From Conidiobolus incongruus B7586 (lineage: Eukaryota; Entomophthoromycota; Entomophthoromycetes; Entomophthorales; Conidiobolaceae), in contig JNEM01015411.1 of the NCBI GenBank assembly GCA_000697335.1, positions 1-27,928 of the forward strand: a stretch of 27,928 bases of DNA. The letters run 5' to 3'. Shown here in pieces: positions 10,535 through 20,083 of this stretch (positions are counted from its first letter, which is position 1; the number at the start of each line of letters is the position of its first letter). Both the position numbers and the translations under genes were made by a program. The notes beneath the pieces are model-generated. The model was not told the origin of the DNA and searched no databases. It worked only from the letters and a program-made list of their open reading frames with translations.

Positions 10535-13303
10535 TCATTGTTTAGGGGTTTGGGGATGATCTGAGGATACAACCTCGCCACTCTTGATGGAAATAAATAC
10601 CTTTTTACTGGGAGAGAGTGGTGTTTCATCAGCTTGAGCAGGATGGGAATCCAAATGATGTTTTGTCAAGTCTAACTCTGCAAACATTTTGACTAGTAAC
10701 GAGTTAGAAGGAATCGACGGCTGAATTTCAGCCTCGTTATTTTCTTCCGGATTAGTTTGTGGTTTGGATTTGGTGGGGTTTAGTAAACTGATATTATTAT
10801 TGTCATGCTCTAATCTTTCAAGCGGGGTTTGCTTCTCCAATGATGGGAAAGATTTAGGAGGCAATAAATCATCGTCGGTATCGTCTAATTTGAAATCGTC
10901 TTCCTCCACATCAGGAAGAGAGTTTAATGCAAATTTCTTAGATAAGGAACTAGATCTATGAGGTGTATTATCTACCTTAGGAGATGTGAGGGTAGGTCCA
11001 GGATAAGGGCTAGCACCAAATGTTACTCGAGTAAAGAAATCATCAGGAGCAATTAGAGTTCCTAAAGCTCTTCTCATATGGGACGTGAGGTAAGTCAGAC
11101 CAACTTGGTAACTAGCATTCATCCAACCGAATCCTTCTCTTGGAACAAATTTGAAATCAACTCCTACATTTCCGTATTCGACTTTGACTTGGTGAGTCAT
11201 AGAAACAATATCGAATTTCTCTGGTACTACACCATTGAAATCTACAAAAGATTTGGTAATTGTAAATAACCAACGGTATGCTAAACGACGGGCTACTCGA
11301 GTGAAGCCATAACGTTTAAAGCCTTCCCAAGCCATAATTTGGTGAGGTGCCCAACCGAAGGGATAATCCCACTGACGATTAGGGCGGTCCAAGGAAATAA
11401 GACCTCTTGACTCTTCAGTACCACATACTAAACCTCCAGTAACTTCAAATTTATCCAAAACGGAGTCCTTTAAACGTTCAGCTTTGTCTTCGCTTACACA
11501 TCCAGCCCACAAGGCCCAGGTTGCAGTTACTGATTCATATACGGATTGGCGTTCCAACTTAATGTTATAATCAAAATAGAGGCCCTTTTCCTCATTCCAC
11601 ATATATTTGTCAATAAGATATTGTCTTAATTCTGCTCTTTCGAACCAAGTTCTAAAAGTTTCAACATCTTGTATACCAGGGAATGGAAGACATTCTTCGG
11701 GATTATCAGTGATCATCTGGAATGAACCATGGAAGATATCACGGATAGTTTTAGCTATATCTACTTCATAACGGTAAAGTAAACAGTTGAGATCGACTGT
11801 AGCTAAATCAGCACATCGTTTCTCTAATCTATATGTAGTATCGTGTCCAGATTCCCTTACAGCACGATCGTGAACAAAGTATCTATCAAGTTTAGGCTCT
11901 TTGATAGTTCCATTATTATATTTTTCGTTATATTCTTCAATGGTTAAACCCAATTTCTGAGCATATGGTTCAATAATATGGTTAAAATGAGTTGACTCCG
12001 TTTCAGGCGGCATACCGATACCAGTAGGATGATAGCAGCTAAGACCAGATTTAGGATCGTATCTTGGAGCAGACATCCATATTGTATAATATTCTTTGAT
12101 AGCAGCACGTAAAGCAACAGCTAACCACTTCTTATTCTCTTCTTCGTGCTTAGGATCCAAATTGTGATAAACTTGAAGTGCCATATCGGTTAAGAAAGGA
12201 GGTTGTGAACGAGTCAAGTAATAACTACGATTAGCATTTAAGATTTTTCCATAATGTCTAATTTGATAAACGAAATTATTGACCATAGATTTAGCCAGGT
12301 CGATCCTTCCGTCAATAATTAAACCCAAAGATTCAAAATAAGAGTCCCAACCGTACATTTCATTAAATCGGCCACCAGGAACGACAAACGGTGTACCTTT
12401 AAGAGTTGTACCGGTACCATCTTCGTTAGGAACTTCTTCAAGGCCTAAACTCAAAATTCCTGGAAGCTGATTGAGTGATTTTACATACTGAGGTGTGATG
12501 TCTTCAGGAAGTCTTTCAACTTCCAATTCCAAATGAGGTTTATCTTTAGCTACTTGATTAAAGTACTTCCAAGCAACCTCATCACCGTAAGGGATATAAA
12601 TTCTGGGCTTTCGATTTTTGCTCCTATTCTTAGGATCTTGACAAATTCTTTCCAATCCGTCAGAATCGATAGAACGCGTCAAACCATCCCAAAAGCTGTG
12701 ACGAATCATTCTAGAAAGTCTGTCAACAGGATTTTCATTTAATCTAGCTTCGTCCAAAACGATAAATTTCCTGTTATAATCCCTAGCGAGTGCTAACTCT
12801 TGCAATAAATTAGACAGCATATAAGTTCCTCGAATATCATATTTTTTAAACCCATAGCTATTAGCTGTTCCCACTTTCAAAATTTTGGGACCCGAATCAT
12901 TAACTGTAACTTGAAAGTCACCATCTGTATCTTCTTGTTCTAAAATTTGTCGGGCTGTCTCTTCTACATTTAAAAGAAATTTCCTAGGTTCGGAAGTTTT
13001 TTCATCTTTTTTTACAAAAATTAATATAAAGAAAAATTAATTTGATATGAAATCAAAAATTACCATGAGAAGCTCTTCTTCTGTGATAGAATTTTTCATT
13101 GGGTTCAGACGATTCAGTTGCTCTGGGATGATAATACCCAGTACTGTGACCCTAACCATATTATTAATAAAAAAAGTTTACAAGATAATTATGAGAATTA
13201 CTAAACTAAATGTTCTGTTTCTGCTGATAGTATGATTCTTAGTCTGATTAACTGTATAATAAGTATGAGAAGGGGCTAAACTATCCAATTGTTCTTGATT
13301 CAT
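10535..13303 (-). CDS. NTH1: Neutral (cytosolic, PKA/Ca2+-regulated) trehalase, GH37
   Basis: Hydrolyses trehalose to two glucose in the cytosol. An 886-aa protein from three exons, 13303-13202, 13151-13064 and 13005-10535. The introns of 50 nt (GTAATT...TTAG) and 58 nt (GTAATT...AAAG) restore one frame. The regulatory N-terminus has RNRTFS (S33) and RRRAS (S62), fitting PKA sites like those in yeast Nth1. The EF-like motif DTDGDFQVTVND (89-100) is the fungal Ca2+-binding loop. Catalytic-domain signatures are PGGRFNEMYGWDSYF (273-287), ESGHDTT with the expected acid D452, QWDYPFGWAP (608-617), the expected base E659 in VVPEKFD, and EGFGWMNASY (687-696). The core ends near residue 721 (RALGTLIAPDDFF). 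A 165-residue acidic, Ser/Pro-rich tail follows, where family members normally stop soon after the core. The frame upstream of codon 106 (TTG, Leu) continues, so 13303 is the start. Confidence 0.97.
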
Positions 13304-15307
13304 AGTACAAAATTCTAAAAATTATCGAGATGAAATTTATAATTTTAATTAATAATCAAAATAATTGATAGATAGATAGATTAAAGAAAGATATAATTGT
13401 ATAACTATTATTGAAGCTTCTTATACGACCCTTGAATAATGAAGAGAGTATGGGTTCATAAATGGTAAATGCTATTTGAAAATTTTTAACAATTGACAAA
13501 TCATATAAATTAATTTATTGTTATTAATGTAACACGAATAAATTTGATAAAAATAAGTTGACTTTCAATGAGTACACATGTGGGTTCATTTGGGTATGAC
13601 TGTTATATATTATAGGAACTACATCACATTGAATATGATGATTTAGCACAATAAATTATTGTTAATATGGGCTTATTTGGTGCTAAAAATGAGTCTATAG
13701 TATTGACTAAATATATTTTAACAAGATCTATAAATAATATTGACATTTATCTGCCATAATTAATATTTTCTAAAAAGAGTTAATCTCATTCGTCCTGCCT
13801 TATCACATTTACCATTTTGACTTAATCTGCTATTCTAAAAAATTTTTAGCAATTTTGAAAAAAATATTAACAAGTTATTAGAATATAGAAATTAAATGAT
13901 TCATTCCAAGCTATACAGATAACAATTCACAATTAGTAATATATAAATAAAATTAGATAAATCAATATTGTTCTGCGTTAATAAAATAATTACTGAATCA
14001 TAAACCAAGTTAATTAAACGAAATCATGAAATTCGATGAATTTGAATTTTGAAACTATCAGATATCGAAAATAACATAATGATAAAACTGTAATGATTAA
14101 TAATATAAATCTAGATAAAAATAGTGAATATTAATTATGTCAATAATGTAATATTCACATTGTTTACCTTCTCATTCTTGATTTTTGTTAAAAAGTTTTG
14201 GTTATAAATTTGTATACATAATTTTGAGATTTAATAAATTTTCAAAAGTTTATTCATCAGCTGCTTAATTCCATAAATCACTTTTGTTAATAGTTTGTAA
14301 CCATTCAATATGATTATAATAACTGACTATTTATGATTCAACACCAATAATGTACACCATTTGATTAGTTGAGAAGGTTAGAAAATAATATTTTATCTAT
14401 TTTCCAACAACTCTTTAAACAGGAATTCAAGAAAAATATAAAATTATTTATCTATATCTTTAAAGACAACTATAGATTTTTCCATAGTCTTATTTTTTAT
14501 TTTTCAATATTCTATGTTATATTGTTAATTGGCGTAAGTTTTTGTTTGAAATCATTTTCAATTGTTTTTCCAACCTGGATATCAAACTCATTTCATATTA
14601 TATGCTATATTGATCTTTAGATTGTAGCTGATCATTAAGACTAAATTCAATGAAATATAATGATTTAAAACGATGCCATTAATGTTCAAATAATCTTTAT
14701 TTTTAAAGGTTATTATGGTAAAAGATATTACAAAATTAATATATATATCAATTTAAAAAACATGCCATTTCTAGAATAGCGAATTGAAATAGATTTTTTT
14801 AAATCTAATTTTTATAAAAATTAAATTATGATTTATATTTTCAAGTTATGATATTCTTAGTATTATATATATTAAATTTATAATTTTATAAACTATTTTA
14901 CAAAAGTCTAATTTTTTTACCTTAATTTTTATAAATATATTTTGTTTTTAAAAAAAGTTGTATTCCATCAATTTATAGCGATATGCTTTTAACCGAAATG
15001 AAATGAATAAAGAATTTTGAAAACGTTTGTAAACTTTTGAATTAATTTTTATATCTTCATTTTCCAAATAGTTTATAGCAACTGTATTTCTAATTTTAGT
15101 TCTACAGTGATAAAAAGTTGAAATCACAATTTTAATAATTAATAAATTTTAAACCAGTATCAAGATATTAAATAAATTCTCATTGTTATCATGATTGATA
15201 AGATGATGATAAAAATTCCCATAAAATTAAATAGAATATGTTGTATAAATATGATACAATCCATTAAGATTAATAATCTAACTTATTATTAATAACATCA
15301 ATTTAAA
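13304..15307. other. AT-rich divergent intergenic region (trehalase / NFU1)
   Basis: The two flanking genes are transcribed away from this 2-kb spacer, so it should hold both promoters. I found no CCCCT/AGGGG stress element close to the trehalase start. An open frame at 14369-14620 begins with TTG, is Phe/Ile-rich and has no recognisable motif, so it is not called. Confidence 0.5.
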
Positions 15308-16149
15308 ATGATTCGTACAGTCGCCAAAAGATCTACTATTATTAAACAGAGCGCAAACCTATTATCTAGATCAATTTTGACCTCCACTTGGTCCCGAATT
15401 AATCATTCCAACATTCAATCTAAAAACTCTCAATTAACTTTAAAGCCTCAATGGCAACCTAGTAAATAATTATTAATTCAGATTCAATTCAAAGTTAATT
15501 AATACTCTTTCAACTAGTTAGAACTATGTTCATTCAAACTGAAGCCACTCCGAATGAAGATTCTATCAAATTCATCCCCGGTGTTGAAGTAATGGGAGAC
15601 AGAGGTACTGCAGAATTTTTAAGTTCTAGAGACAGTATGAAGTCGCCACTCGCCAAAAGATTATTTTTAATTGAGGGAGTTTCCAGCGTATTTTACGGTC
15701 CCGACTTTATTACAGTAACTAAGAGTCCCGAAGCTGCCTGGCCTACTCTCAAACCCGATATTTTCTCTACAATCATGGATTTCTTTGCCTCTCAACAGCC
15801 TTTAATTCTCGATGAAGACCTACCCTCAGATACTACCATTTTACCCGAAGATTCTGAAACTGTTCAAATGATTAAAGAATTGTTGGAAACTCGTATCCGT
15901 CCCTCAATTCAAGATGATGGTGGTGATATCGAATATATGGGCTTTGAAGATGGTGTCGTTAAGTTGAAGCTCAAAGGCGCCTGTAGAACATGTAGTTCTT
16001 CAGTTGTCACATTAAAGAACGGTATTGAGAACATGCTCATGCACTATATTCCTGAAGTTACATCGGTCGAGCAAGTTCCCGATGAACTCGAAGAAGTTGG
16101 ACACAAAGCTTTCCAAATGTTCGAAGAAACTATCCGAGTTCGCAAATAG
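15308..16149 (+). CDS. NFU1: NFU1 mitochondrial iron-sulfur cluster scaffold/carrier
   Basis: Delivers [4Fe-4S] clusters to mitochondrial targets such as lipoate synthase and respiratory-chain proteins. A 261-aa protein from two exons, 15308-15461 and 15518-16149. The intron of 56 nt has GTAAAT and CTAG ends and phase 1. Exon 1 encodes a basic, Ser/Thr-rich presequence ([20 protein letters not shown]) for mitochondrial import. Exon 2 opens with [12 protein letters not shown], the start of the Nfu N-terminal domain ([36 protein letters not shown]). The NifU-like C-terminal domain follows ([14 protein letters not shown] at 175-188). The cluster-binding CRTC has C207 and C210 in [10 protein letters not shown]. 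Length and order match animal and fungal NFU1. Met55 at the exon 2 junction could start a leaderless form. Confidence 0.97.
15462..15517 (+). other. NFU1 intron
   Basis: A 56-nt GT-AG intron that splits presequence from mature domains. It contains TTAATTAAT-like branch candidates before a pyrimidine-rich stretch and CTAG. It is major (U2-type) by its ends. Confidence 0.85.
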
Positions 16150-16784
16150 TCAGTCTAAATTTTATTTATCAGTAATACCCTCACTATAATGAGCGTTATT
16201 ATTATCAAGGTATATAATATTAAAATTAATTATATAATTTCAATTACAAAACATAGCCATTAAAATTATTATTTTGTATCACTGGTATCAATTTAGGCTA
16301 TATTTTCAAATTTATTAGTTTTATATAGCCTTATTTTAATAACAAATTGGTTGATTACTTTATAAGTGATAAAAAAACAAATTATAAAATGATCATGTTT
16401 AAATTTCTGATTTGATTTACAATTTGATAAACTATTATGATTGTATATTTGAAATTTAAACCAAATAAATTATTGATAAAAATGAATTCTAGCAATGAAT
16501 AAAATGATATAAATGACAAATTATAAAATAGAAAATCAATCAATATTTAGTCAGATAATAGTATAAAATCAATTTTAGTATGTATTGAATATATAATGCA
16601 AAACCAATCACTGGTTTTGTATCAAATTTGACAATACACAAAATTTCAAAATATAGTCCACTTTATAATATTGAAATGAAATCAAAAAACAAGGAAAAAA
16701 TTTTGATACATATACTTGAATAAAAATTATAAAGATATAGAATCAAGTTCGAAAAATAAAAAAAATCAAAATCTCCAAAAGAAA
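16150..16784. other. AT-rich spacer, NFU1 3' region
   Basis: Contains the NFU1 3' end and then plain AT-rich DNA up to the tRNA. T runs on the minus strand just left of 16785 would end the tRNA transcript. No gene is seen. Confidence 0.5.
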
Positions 16785-16855
16785 TGCAATGGCGGGGAAT
16801 CGAACCCCGGTCTACCGCGTGGCAGGCGGTAATTATACCACTAAACCACCATTGC
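16785..16855 (-). tRNA. tRNA-Gly (anticodon GCC)
   Basis: A 71-nt cloverleaf on the minus strand. The acceptor GCAATGG pairs perfectly with CCATTGC, with A as discriminator. The D arm contains GGTTTAGTGGTA, the anticodon arm is ACCGC-CTGCCAC-GCGGT, and the T arm is CGGGG-TTCGATT-CCCCG. It is close to eukaryotic tRNA-Gly(GCC), with no intron. Short open frames on both strands over this site are shadows of the tRNA. Confidence 0.97.
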
Positions 16856-17261
16856 TTAGTCCTTCCCAAAGGAATATTATCTATTTCTTCTCAATAACTT
16901 TTTTTTCAAATCATTATTTCTTGACTTTTTTTAACTATAATAGTTCTACATTTGAGCTTCTGGTTATTACATTTTAATATCTAATTTAGTTTCATTTAAC
17001 TCTACTTTGTCTTGTTTTAGAGATTAATTTCATTAATATGTCAAAGATTATGATTTGAATATATTACAGGCTATTTTCCATAATTTATTTCTTATAATTA
17101 ATTTTAATGAAATTTAAAAATAAAATAACATATACAATCATATTCTAGCTATCATCAATATAAAATTTACAAAATAGCCATCAAACGAAAATAACATCCA
17201 TAAAACACGTTTTTTCAATTAAATTCTTTTAAATTTTTTAGTTTTGAAGTTAATAAAAATT
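16856..17261. other. AT-rich spacer between tRNA-Gly and U12 snRNA
   Basis: About 0.4 kb, A/T dominated. It would include the upstream part of the tRNA gene and the 3' flank of the U12 gene, including a minus-strand T run just past its end. Nothing else is seen. Confidence 0.5.
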
Positions 17262-17410
17262 AAGGTCAGCTCAACTGCATCCTTATCCGAGGCTAAAGTA
17301 CCAGTCGAGTCAGACCATACAAAAATTGGGGCCTATTGAGTTGATGCGAACTCAACAGAAGATGAGTTTTTCGCTCATCTTGTCATTTTCCTTACTCTTT
17401 AATTAAGACA
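17262..17410 (-). ncRNA. RNU12: U12 snRNA (minor spliceosome)
   Basis: An RNA of about 147-149 nt, the size of human U12 (150 nt), with every landmark in order on the minus strand. The 5' end TGTCTTAATTAAA resembles human TGCCTTAAACTTA. Next is GAGTAAGGAAAATGAC against human GAGTAAGGAAAATAAC, holding the branch-site pairing GTAAGGAA (17388-17395). Stem-loop I is AAGATGAG/CTCATCTT with a 7-nt loop (17359-17381). Stem-loop II is TTGAGTT/AACTCAA with a 6-nt loop (17336-17355). The Sm site AATTTTTG is at 17320-17327. The 3' stem-loop III is closed by GGTC/GACC and CTCGACTG/CAGTTGAG. Its apical loop contains TACTTT (17291-17302), the motif bound by the U11/U12-65K protein. Identification rests on recalled human U12. 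The ends are approximate to a few bases. Confidence 0.92.
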
Positions 17411-17577
17411 AATCTTTTAAATTTGAAGTTATGAACTAAATTTATCCTAAAGATTTTTTTAAATTTTATTTATGGGATTATATAAAAAGCTTAAATTTTT
17501 CTATTTTCTAGAATATTCAATTTAATGATTTCATATAAAAACTGAAAATTTAAATTTTATATTAATTATCGAATTGA

Positions 17578-17761
17578 AATTTATTTGACAATTTACTTAT
17601 ATTAATAAAATATTATCATAATATCCAAATTTAGATAAATTTATTGAGAATTCCCTATTTAAGAAATAATTATATTTTTGGTTATATCAATTTTTTAAAC
17701 AAATCTAAATTTGGATATTATGATAATATTTTATTAATATAAGTAAATTGTCAAATAAATT
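17578..17761. repeat. Perfect 59-bp inverted repeat with 66-nt loop
   Basis: The arms 17578-17636 and 17703-17761 are exact reverse complements with no mismatch or gap, around an unrelated 66-base centre. Left arm landmarks TTTGACAATTTACTTATATT and TCCAAATTTAGAT reappear inverted on the right. It lies between the U12 gene and the first RTC3-like gene. I see no transposon ends or obvious target duplication. It may be a foldback/MITE-like insertion or an inverted duplication from replication template switching. Confidence 0.95.
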
Positions 17762-17908
17762 GATTTGATTAAATTGGATTTATTCAAATATTTCACATAT
17801 TTTCTATTCCATCATTCTATTAATAAATTATAAAATGAGGAATTTTTATATAATTTTCAATTTAACAAAATTCCTAAAAAGGAGATTAGAAATTTGAAAT
17901 TTGAATGA

Positions 17909-17962
17909 TGACGTCAATGATCTTTGTTTTATCTAATGATTGTGGGGGAACTTAGGTATAAA
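17909..17962 (+). promoter_or_regulatory. CRE + G-run + TATA promoter of RTC3-like gene 1
   Basis: A perfect TGACGTCA palindrome (17909-17916), the CRE/ATF site. A GTGGGGGAA box (G run 17944-17948) and TATAAA (17957-17962) follow, the last about 107 bases before the ATG. The same three elements occur in the same order upstream of the second copy, in otherwise diverged sequence. Confidence 0.7.
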
Positions 17963-18063
17963 TATGATTCAACAATCTCATTCCTCACAAAAATTACAAC
18001 AAAAGAATTAATATTCAATCTAACAAAGTTTTTTAATCAATATAACACAGTATTAACAACAAT

Positions 18064-18496
18064 ATGTCTAAAGTCAGTTACAAGTGTGTTTTCAAAAGTG
18101 AGCACAATAATGACATATTTGTTTATGTTGAAGATGTTGATTTATTGAAAAAGTGGAAGTCAGGTTTGTATTCTTATTCATCTCCAATATTTATTATTTA
18201 ATACTTATTTTGGGTCTTAGATTCTACAATTCCTTTGGCTCAAGTGGTTCAAACTTTCGATATCTTTGATACTGACACAGGCAGTCATACTGGTAAGGCT
18301 TCTAAAGCATCAAAAGCCACTATCAGGTAACATATTCTTTTTTACCAATATTTTGAGAACTTGGATCTAATATATTACTTTTAGTAATGCTTTAGGCACC
18401 GATGATATCGACGAAGCTATTAAAAAGATCCTTCGAGAGGGAGAATTAATTAAGGCGTCTGCTTTCAGTGAACGAGTTGGCCTTTATCAACATTAG
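18064..18496 (+). CDS. RTC3: RTC3-like SBDS-domain protein, copy 1
   Basis: A 105-aa protein from three exons, 18064-18163, 18221-18326 and 18385-18496. The introns are 57 nt (GTTTGT...TTAG, phase 1) and 58 nt (GTAACA...TTAG, phase 2). The fold is the SBDS N-terminal (FYSH) domain. MSKVSYKCVFKSEHNNDIFV, VEDVDLLKKWKSD, LAQVVQTFDIF, GSHTGKASKASKATI and GTDDIDEAIKKILREGELIK track yeast Rtc3/YHR087W, a small stress-linked protein of RNA metabolism. Its length equals the family's, so it is not a truncated SBDS. The C-terminus AFSERVGLYQH differs from copy 2. The upstream CRE suggests cAMP or stress control. The GTTTGT donor is weaker than the others in the window. Confidence 0.93.
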
Positions 18497-19514
18497 CCAA
18501 GCAACCCCTTAAAGCAATACCAACTTGGTACTATGATTTCATCCAATTTGATCAAAATAATTGTGGGTTTATGTATCAATTAGCAATCGCTTTTTGAACT
18601 ATTTTCAAATTGTTGTTGACATTTAATCTTGATATTAAATATTCTTTTAAATATTACAGATGAAATCAAAATTTAAATAAATCTTTGTAAATTAATTTTA
18701 TATTTGTATTTAGATTGTTTATTAGATTTGATATTATTGTATTTATATATATTTGACCTCATTAATGTAAATCATTGATATAAATATTAAATTAACCATC
18801 CTTGTTTGAGATATTCGGGCATGAATTAGCTAACTAAATATAATAAATTATCAAATTTTAATATATATAAGTTTATTAACTTATTTTAATTCAATTTTTA
18901 TTTATTTTTAAATTTAATAATTTCTTATATATATACAATAATATTTTTGAACTTATGAAGATAATTTTAATTATCTGAATAATAAGAAAAATGTTTTAAT
19001 AAATTTTATTCAACTCTTATTATTTGATAAGATAGAAATTTTGATAATGATACTTATAGTTGTTCTAAATAATCACAAATTGATTTTTCAGCTATCAATT
19101 TAAATCATATATGATTCGTATATGGAACATTGCTCAATATATACTTCTTAAGATATATTTATTTATTTATTTTATACTAATAATATCTACCGGTATGAAT
19201 AAAATTAAAATTTCATTCGAATTAATAGCACCATTCTTAAATATTTTATATATTGGATATAAAATTATCACTTGAATAAGTAATTCTCAAGTTTTATATC
19301 TAAATTAGGACTTTGTGATCTTTAATTATGAAAGCCTATAAAATATGAAGTAAATGGATCAGATTACCTTGTATTATATTCTATTCAGACTGTTCTACAA
19401 ACTTTGCTATTCTATGACTCTGATTTAATTAATACGTCATGAGAAAAATCTCAATATAAATCTAAAAAAAAATATCATCTCAAAACGAAATGGATAGATT
19501 CATAACTGAAATTA
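18497..19514. other. Spacer between the RTC3-like tandem genes
   Basis: About 1 kb, A/T dominated on the left (3' region of copy 1) and slightly GC-richer from about 19310 toward the promoter of copy 2. No gene is seen. Confidence 0.5.
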
Positions 19515-19571
19515 TGACGTCAGATGATTTCATGCTTTGAAGTATTGCAATATAGGGGGATCAAGTATAAA
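19515..19571 (+). promoter_or_regulatory. CRE + STRE-like + TATA promoter of RTC3-like gene 2
   Basis: TGACGTCA (19515-19522), then TAGGGGGA (an AGGGG stress-response-element core at 19554-19558), then TATAAA (19566-19571), 83 bases before the ATG. Order and spacing match copy 1 (CRE to G run 40 versus 35 bases, G run to TATA 11 versus 13). Confidence 0.72.
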
Positions 19572-19648
19572 TGTAGTTTCAAAGACTGCTTTCCATTTAA
19601 TATTATAAGAAAAATATTAGTATCAATTTAAATTAAAGCTTTAACAAT

Positions 19649-20083
19649 ATGTCTCAAGAAAGTTACAAGTGTGTTTTTAAAAGTGAACACAATAATGATC
19701 TATTCGTTTACGTTGAAGATATTGAAACACTGAAAAAGTGGAAATCAGGTAAGTTTTCATCAACAAAATTTAGATCCTTTCCCTGAGTTTGACACTTATA
19801 TATTTTATTTCAGACTCTACAATTCCTTTGGCTCAAGTAGTTCAATCTTTTGATATATTTGATACTGACACAGGCAGTCACACTGGTATGGCTTCTAAAG
19901 CATCAAAAGCCACTATCAGGTAACATATTCTTTTTTATCAATATTCTGAAAACTTGGATCTAATATATTACTTTTAGTAATGCTTTAGGCACCGATGATA
20001 TCGACGAAGCTATTAAAAAGATTCTTCGAGAAGGAGAATTAATCAAGGCATCTGCTTTTAATGAGAGAGTAAAAGATATATAA
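19649..20083 (+). CDS. RTC3: RTC3-like SBDS-domain protein, copy 2
   Basis: A 103-aa tandem paralogue with the same three-exon plan: 19649-19748, 19814-19919 and 19978-20083. The introns are 65 nt (GTAAGT...TCAG, phase 1) and 58 nt (GTAACA...TTAG, phase 2). The start MSQESYKCVFKSEHNNDLFV replaces MSKVSYKCVFKSEHNNDIFV, and the end is AFNERVKDI. Against copy 1 I count 15 differences in 100 bases of exon 1, 7 in 106 of exon 2 and only 3 in the 58 bases of intron 2. Intron 1 is unalignable. Most coding changes are silent, so both copies look functional. The pattern suggests gene conversion over the middle and 3' part. The 3' region (20084-20290) is less A/T-biased than the deeper spacer and is probably UTR. 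Confidence 0.93.

Noticed and set aside
10764-12742. Plus-strand open frames at 10764-10961, 11078-11269 and 12533-12742
   Set aside because: All are antisense shadows of the trehalase coding exon.
14369-14620. 83-codon plus-strand open frame
   Set aside because: It begins at TTG, not ATG. Its composition is that of intergenic DNA, with no recognisable domain or splice partners.
16663-16977. Short open frames on both strands over tRNA-Gly
   Set aside because: They are created by the tRNA gene itself, and their other parts are AT-rich spacer.
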